Below, in pieces: positions 43,901 to 46,328 of a stretch of DNA of 46,328 nucleotides (within the stretch, counting starts at the first letter, position 1; the number at the start of each line of letters is the position of its first letter). The DNA comes from a virus, in IMG/VR virus record IMGVR_UViG_3300018481_000032, positions 1 through 46,328 of that record, one strand, 5' to 3'. The position numbers and the translations under genes were made by a program. Under the pieces are notes generated by a model, which did not search any database, was not told the origin of the DNA, and saw nothing but the letters and a program-made list of their open reading frames with translations.

Positions 43901-44723
43901 CCCGTTCCTCGAGGACCCCGCACAGGCTGACGCTCTGTCTTACGCACTCAAGATCGTGATCAACATCGTCTACGGTCTTACGTCAGCCAAGTTCGACAAC
44001 GCGTTCCGTGACATTCGCAACATGGACAACATCGTCGCGAAGCGTGGAGCCTTGTTCATGATCGATCTGAAGCACGCTGTTCAGGAGCAGGGTTACAAGG
44101 TGGTGCACATCAAGACGGACTCGATCAAGATCCCGGGAGCCACTCAGGAGATCATCGACTTCGTCAAAGACTATGGACAGAAGTACGGATACGACTTCGA
44201 GCTCGATGCGAACTACGAGAAGTTCTGTCTCGTCAACGACGCGGTGTACATCGCCAGAAAGAGTTGGCCAAACGACGGAAACGCTCACATCATCGCCCAC
44301 AAGGACCGATGGACCGCAGTGGGTGCTCAGTTCGCACACCCGTATGTCTACAAGACACTGTTCACGGGTGAGTCCATCACGTTCGATGACCTGTGTGAGA
44401 CGAAGCAGGTCATGCAGGGGGCTATGTACCTGCACTTCGAGCACACCCGTCCGGCAGTCCTCCAGCAGGAGGGCATGATCTTCGTCGGGCGTACTGGTCG
44501 ATTTGTCCCTGTGGAAGAGGGGCAGTGTGGAGCGATGCTCTGGCGTATCAAGGACGGTAAGCACTACGCCGTCACTGGTACGAAGGGGTACCTCTGGCTG
44601 GAGGCAGAGATGGCAGCGTCCATCCCAGACCTCAAGATCGACATGAGCTACTACGAACGCCTTGTAGATGAGGCGCGCAAGACCATCGAGAAGTTCGGAA
44701 ACTTCGACACGTTTGTGAGGTAA
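40944..44723 (+). CDS. SF3 helicase-primase-family B DNA polymerase fusion
   Basis: This 1259-residue protein combines replisome modules. SF3/D5-like helicase: Walker A GPQGTGKST (184-192), AIQHDGD (232-238), sensor segment AFLLMGTNQP (273-282) and GIIRRLIDVHP (291-301). A primase-like segment: IDFDLKD (504-510), SGSGIHLHY (538-545) and IEVK (562-565). Proofreading exonuclease: FDVEVYP (700-706), NCRRYDN (744-750) and YCCND (835-839). Polymerase palm: motif A DIASMHPTS (937-945), motif B KIVINIVYG (1003-1011) and motif C KTDS (1057-1060). It would unwind, prime, copy and proofread DNA. The ATG follows GGGGAGGG. An internal ATG at 42738 with its own ribosome site could give polymerase alone. 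Confidence 0.85.
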   Translation: MDFYRISTKEIENGPRKGELELYPDFIVGRTTDLMVRGRSFYAVWDQEKGLWSTDEYDVQRLVDEDLHRYADEKKAATGIQYKIKDLRSFSSQGWVQFRKYVQNISDNSHPLDETLTFANTEVKKSDYVSKRLPYSLAPGKIDAWDELVGTLYSVEERAKIEWAIGAIVSGDSKKIQKFLVFYGPQGTGKSTILDVVEKLFTGYTTTFDAKALGSGGSDFATEVFKHGPLVAIQHDGDLSRIMDNTKLNSIISHEMMPMNEKYKPTFSDRVKAFLLMGTNQPVKISDAKSGIIRRLIDVHPTGVIIPTNHYNTLVAQVDFELGAIAHHCLQVYLDLGKNYYNGYKPLEMMLQTDVFFNYIEAHFDVFKEQDTTTLRQAYALYKEYCSDTGIEKVLPQYKVREELRNYFDHFHERHEVDGEQLRSVYVGFNASKFKTESKKDKTFSLVIEETESLLDEVLAEQPAQYSSTAETPKVSWANCKTTLADIDTSKLHFVKVPEQHIVIDFDLKDEGGVKSLERNLEAASVWPATYAELSKGGSGIHLHYDYEGDVTQLASSYANGIEVKTLLGDSSLRRRVTKCNHVPVARLTGGLPLKEKKMLSVQKIQSEKGLRDLIKRNLQKEFHSGTKPSVDFIKKILDDAYESGMQYDLTDMRSTIVAFANNSTNQPLQALKVVQHMRFKGVDIVDLVKDAKDDRLVFFDVEVYPNLFVICWKYAGDAEYVRMINPTSQEVEGLFGFKLVGFNCRRYDNHILWGAFMGYDNQQLYELSQKIIANNRNAMFGEAYNLSYADIYDFSSVKQSLKLFQIQLGIPHKELDLPWDEPVKDEDIPRVVDYCCNDVGSTEVTFNARKQDFIARQILAELSGLSVNDTTQRHTAKIIFGNDRNPQASFKYTHLDKEFPGYEFKLGKSYYRDEIVGEGGYVYAEPGMYEDVVELDIASMHPTSIEQLNLFGEYTPNFSALKNARIAIKHNDYDEARKMLGGKLAPFLEDPAQADALSYALKIVINIVYGLTSAKFDNAFRDIRNMDNIVAKRGALFMIDLKHAVQEQGYKVVHIKTDSIKIPGATQEIIDFVKDYGQKYGYDFELDANYEKFCLVNDAVYIARKSWPNDGNAHIIAHKDRWTAVGAQFAHPYVYKTLFTGESITFDDLCETKQVMQGAMYLHFEHTRPAVLQQEGMIFVGRTGRFVPVEEGQCGAMLWRIKDGKHYAVTGTKGYLWLEAEMAASIPDLKIDMSYYERLVDEARKTIEKFGNFDTFVR

Positions 44724-44728
44724 CAATT

Positions 44729-44968
44729 ATGACTTTGGAGGAGAAGTTGATCCTCGAGGCGAAGATCTACGTGGCCATGTCCGAGATCGATCACGATCTT
44801 CGGATGTGGCACCGTAGACACTACAGCCCGTCTCTTGCGGCCCAGAGGTCGATGTTGGAGGTGCCCTATCGGTTCCGCGTGACCGCTCAGAAAACAAGGA
44901 GGTCGATGTATGCGTTCAATGAGAGAATGGCTGTCGACATTGGCCTACATCGTCGGCTCCCTAGCTGA
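44729..44968 (+). CDS. Hypothetical helical protein
   Basis: This 79-residue protein starts five bases after the polymerase stop; the leader TGAGGTAACAATT has only a weak ribosome site (GAGGT). It is a charged, mostly helical protein (LEEKLILEAKIYVAMSEIDH, then basic segments WHRRHY and QKTRR). No motif is recognised. A strong ribosome site and an alternative short gene (44910) lie within its last third, so its end or its reality is less certain than its neighbours'. Confidence 0.55.
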   Translation: MTLEEKLILEAKIYVAMSEIDHDLRMWHRRHYSPSLAAQRSMLEVPYRFRVTAQKTRRSMYAFNERMAVDIGLHRRLPS

Positions 44969-45071
44969 CCAAATCATGCAGTTCAACAACACGTGGGAGG
45001 ACCCGTGGAACGATACAAGCGCAAGAACACCGATGGACAGCGATTCGATGCCATCGAAGCCATCCAGCTGA
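44910..45071 (+). CDS. Possible overlapping 53-residue protein
   Basis: An ATG preceded by AAGGAGG with six-base spacing opens a frame reading MRSMREWLSTLAYIVGSLAD, then QIMQFNNTWEDPWNDTSART and a short Ser/Pro-rich end. It overlaps the genes at 44729 and 45005 in another frame. The ribosome site is better than those of both neighbours and the N-terminus is a plausible amphipathic or membrane helix, but overlap on both sides makes it doubtful. Confidence 0.35.
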   Translation: MRSMREWLSTLAYIVGSLADQIMQFNNTWEDPWNDTSARTPMDSDSMPSKPSS

Positions 45072-45289
45072 CCAAGGAGAACGTCGATCAGGTCGTTGCG
45101 TGGTGCGATGGAACCCCCATCGAGGAGACCGACGCCCTCGACTCCGAGAAACGCTATGTGGGAATCAACATCCCATCGTGGGGCGGTGTGGTCCGAGCCA
45201 GCGAAGGCGACTTCGTCATCAAGGATCACCTCGGCGAGTTCCACACCCGGTGGCCGCAGCACTTCAACAACATGTTCGTGAAGGAGTAA
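45005..45289 (+). CDS. Conserved phage protein, YRKKP/PGDYV-like family
   Basis: This 94-residue protein is a paralogue of the gene at 95. It shows FDAIEAIQLTKENVDQVVAW, CDG, INIPSWGGVVRASEGDFVIK and GEFHTRWPQHFNNMF, the classic order of the small phage family with EAVQW, W-C-G, PGDYVIKG and GEFYPC-like segments. The function is unknown. GTG 45005 is preferred because GGGAGG lies four bases upstream; the upstream GTG at 44993 precedes that site. It is followed two bases later by the SSB gene. Confidence 0.75.
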   Translation: MERYKRKNTDGQRFDAIEAIQLTKENVDQVVAWCDGTPIEETDALDSEKRYVGINIPSWGGVVRASEGDFVIKDHLGEFHTRWPQHFNNMFVKE

Positions 45290-45291
45290 CT

Positions 45292-45795
45292 ATGCTACAG
45301 GACAACGAACTCCTCATCGAGGACGCCCGCCTGCTCTTCCGCAACTTCGCCGGCAAGGAGCAGCAGTACAACAGCGAGGGGGATCGCAACTTCAGCGTCG
45401 TCTTCAACAAGGACCAGGCGGACAAGCTCCTTGCTGAGGGGTGGAACGTCAAGGCCCTCAAGGCCCGGGATGATGAGGAGCCCGACTACCACATGACCGT
45501 CAAGGTCAACTACGGCAAGGGTCGACCGCCGCAGTGCATCATGATCACGTCGCGTGGGCGCTCCGACCTAGGGGCTGACGAGATCGAGATCTTCGACTGG
45601 GCTGACATCAAGAACGTCGACCTGATCGTGAGGGCCTACGACTGGGAGGTCAACGGCAACAAGGGCCGCAAGGCCTACCTCAAGAAGATCTACGTCACCA
45701 TCAACGAGGACGATCTCGACCGCAAATACGCAGGGCTCACGCCGGCGGACAGCGAGTCCATCCTCGACGACGAGCCGGAGGAGGTGACGGTATGA
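45292..45795 (+). CDS. Single-stranded DNA-binding protein (phage SSB family)
   Basis: This 167-residue protein matches the phage SSB-like family by its start LLIEDARLLFRNFAGKEQQY, RNFSVVFNKDQADKLLAEGW, YHMTVKVNYGKGRPPQCIMI, DLIVRAYDWEVNGNKGRKAY and LKKIYVTI, followed by an acidic C-terminal tail (ADSESILDDEPEEV). This is an OB-fold with the acidic tip used to recruit partners. It would coat single-stranded DNA made by the helicase-polymerase encoded just upstream. The ATG follows AAGGAGTAAC. The gene overlaps the next by four bases. Confidence 0.85.
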   Translation: MLQDNELLIEDARLLFRNFAGKEQQYNSEGDRNFSVVFNKDQADKLLAEGWNVKALKARDDEEPDYHMTVKVNYGKGRPPQCIMITSRGRSDLGADEIEIFDWADIKNVDLIVRAYDWEVNGNKGRKAYLKKIYVTINEDDLDRKYAGLTPADSESILDDEPEEVTV

Positions 45796-46040
45796 GGTTC
45801 TGGCGTCGCAAGAAGAAGCAGACCAAGGACGAACAGAACGAGGCCGGCTTCCTCAGTCTTGGGCCTGAGTGTTTCATCGGTCCGGACAGGAACGTCATCT
45901 CATACAAGGGAGAGAACTTCTACCGGGCCTGCAGTGAATGGGTTTCAGATTTGCCCGAGGGCGGCGGATCCTTCTGCGTCTTGCGGGTCGATCACCCAGG
46001 TGCAGAGCACGAGGACTACGACGGAAGGTTGAGACTCTGA
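45792..46040 (+). CDS. Hypothetical protein
   Basis: This 82-residue protein overlaps the SSB gene by four bases (ATGA). It begins with a very basic stretch (MRFWRRKKKQTKDEQ) and continues with GFLSLGPECFIGPDRNVISY and GENFYRACSEWVSDLPEGGG. The basic N-terminus could bind nucleic acid. Two Cys are present but not in a zinc-binding arrangement. It is also linked to the next gene by TGATG overlap, so SSB, this protein and the zinc-finger protein form one translational unit. Confidence 0.7.
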   Translation: MRFWRRKKKQTKDEQNEAGFLSLGPECFIGPDRNVISYKGENFYRACSEWVSDLPEGGGSFCVLRVDHPGAEHEDYDGRLRL

Positions 46041-46189
46041 TGGCTACTCACATAGCCTACTGCCCGCGCTGTGACCGAGCATTCACCAGCCTGAAAAGCA
46101 TGAAGAAGGCGAAGGCGATGGTGGAGGCCCACGTACGGAAGCACCCGGACTACGTGCCGGAGCTGCACAGCGAGATCGATCCTGTGTGA
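46040..46189 (+). CDS. Small C2H2-like zinc-finger protein
   Basis: This 49-residue protein starts at an ATG overlapping the previous stop. YCPRCDRAFTSLKSMKKA provides a CxxC pair, and the downstream HVRKH provides two His, giving a C2H2-like zinc site with the phage-typical spacing. A single small zinc finger usually binds DNA, RNA or a partner protein. It is the last gene before the contig junction and, on the circle, stands about 110 bases before the gene at 95. Confidence 0.75.
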   Translation: MATHIAYCPRCDRAFTSLKSMKKAKAMVEAHVRKHPDYVPELHSEIDPV

Positions 46190-46205
46190 TGGATCATTCG
46201 AGAGA

Positions 46206-46328
46206 CGTCCCACCACATACCCATGGGGGTACGGACGCTCCTGAGTGCACCACGTGCGGGGCTGCCCGACCACCCACCCCAGCGATAGAAAGGCTAAAGA
46301 TGCCTGAGGATCTGGAAGTCAAGCAATA
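46206..46328. repeat. Direct terminal repeat, right copy
   Basis: This is identical to 1-123 and contains the start of the gene at 95. It shows that the contig closes into a circle of 46,205 bases. Confidence 0.95.

Noticed and set aside
1-46328. tRNA genes, integrase, repressor or insertion sequence
   Set aside because: No cloverleaf with a GTTCGAATCC-type arm, no tyrosine or serine integrase motif, no phage repressor-type gene and no terminal inverted repeats with transposase were found by reading; a tRNAscan and profile search would settle it.

Overview
This window is the complete or near-complete genome of a tailed double-stranded DNA phage with a long non-contractile tail (siphovirus morphotype). 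The first 123 bases are repeated exactly as the last 123 (46206-46328), so the contig closes into a circle of 46,205 bp. All genes I can support lie on the + strand. The base composition is GC-rich, and several families resemble phages of Actinobacteria (Rhodococcus ReqiPepy6 Gp37-like tail protein, actinophage-type holin, collagen-like fibre). A GC-rich Gram-positive, probably actinobacterial, host is therefore likely, but nothing in the sequence names it. I see no integrase, excisionase, repressor, tRNA gene, CRISPR array or insertion sequence, so a virulent lifestyle is the simplest reading. No stretch over 300 bases lacks a gene; the longest gaps are about 200 bases (9024-9224, 34683-34885, 37307-37487).

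Layout. 95-2964: small, mostly unknown early genes, many in one-gene cassettes of intrinsic terminator, conserved promoter-like element, ribosome site and gene. 2968-8769: nucleic-acid enzymes: an SF2 helicase with an odd insertion, an HNH/NUMOD4 protein, a VRR-NUC nuclease, a RecB-like nuclease and an 892-residue protein with the DFDGD signature of RNA polymerase beta-prime. 9024-9224: GC-rich hairpin region, a candidate cos/packaging site. 9225-15701: small membrane protein, putative small terminase, HNH endonuclease, amidase endolysin, and a block of fibre and adhesin genes. 15716-33148: large terminase, portal, fused protease-capsid protein, connector genes, three tail-tube paralogues, tail chaperone, tape measure, distal tail and hub proteins. 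33158-34332: membrane proteins and holin. 34346-40927: a second run of terminator/promoter cassettes and many small membrane proteins around two DUF6353-like proteins. 40944-46189: a 1259-residue helicase-primase-family B DNA polymerase fusion, an SSB-like protein and small genes, running across the contig ends into the gene at 95.

How it may work together. One polypeptide carries SF3 helicase, primase-like, proofreading exonuclease and DNA polymerase modules. With the SSB, SF2 helicase and two nucleases it would form a compact replication and recombination set. A nine-copy element (YCGCR, six bases, RCA, five bases, TGTAATGAGA) lies upstream of small early genes in two clusters that are adjacent on the circle. 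It may be read by the host polymerase or, speculatively, by the phage-encoded RNA polymerase-like protein. The strongest candidates for something undescribed are this element set, the polymerase fusion, an out-of-frame coding segment inside the SF2 helicase, and a frame-independent excess of the hexamer ATATTT in the late genes.
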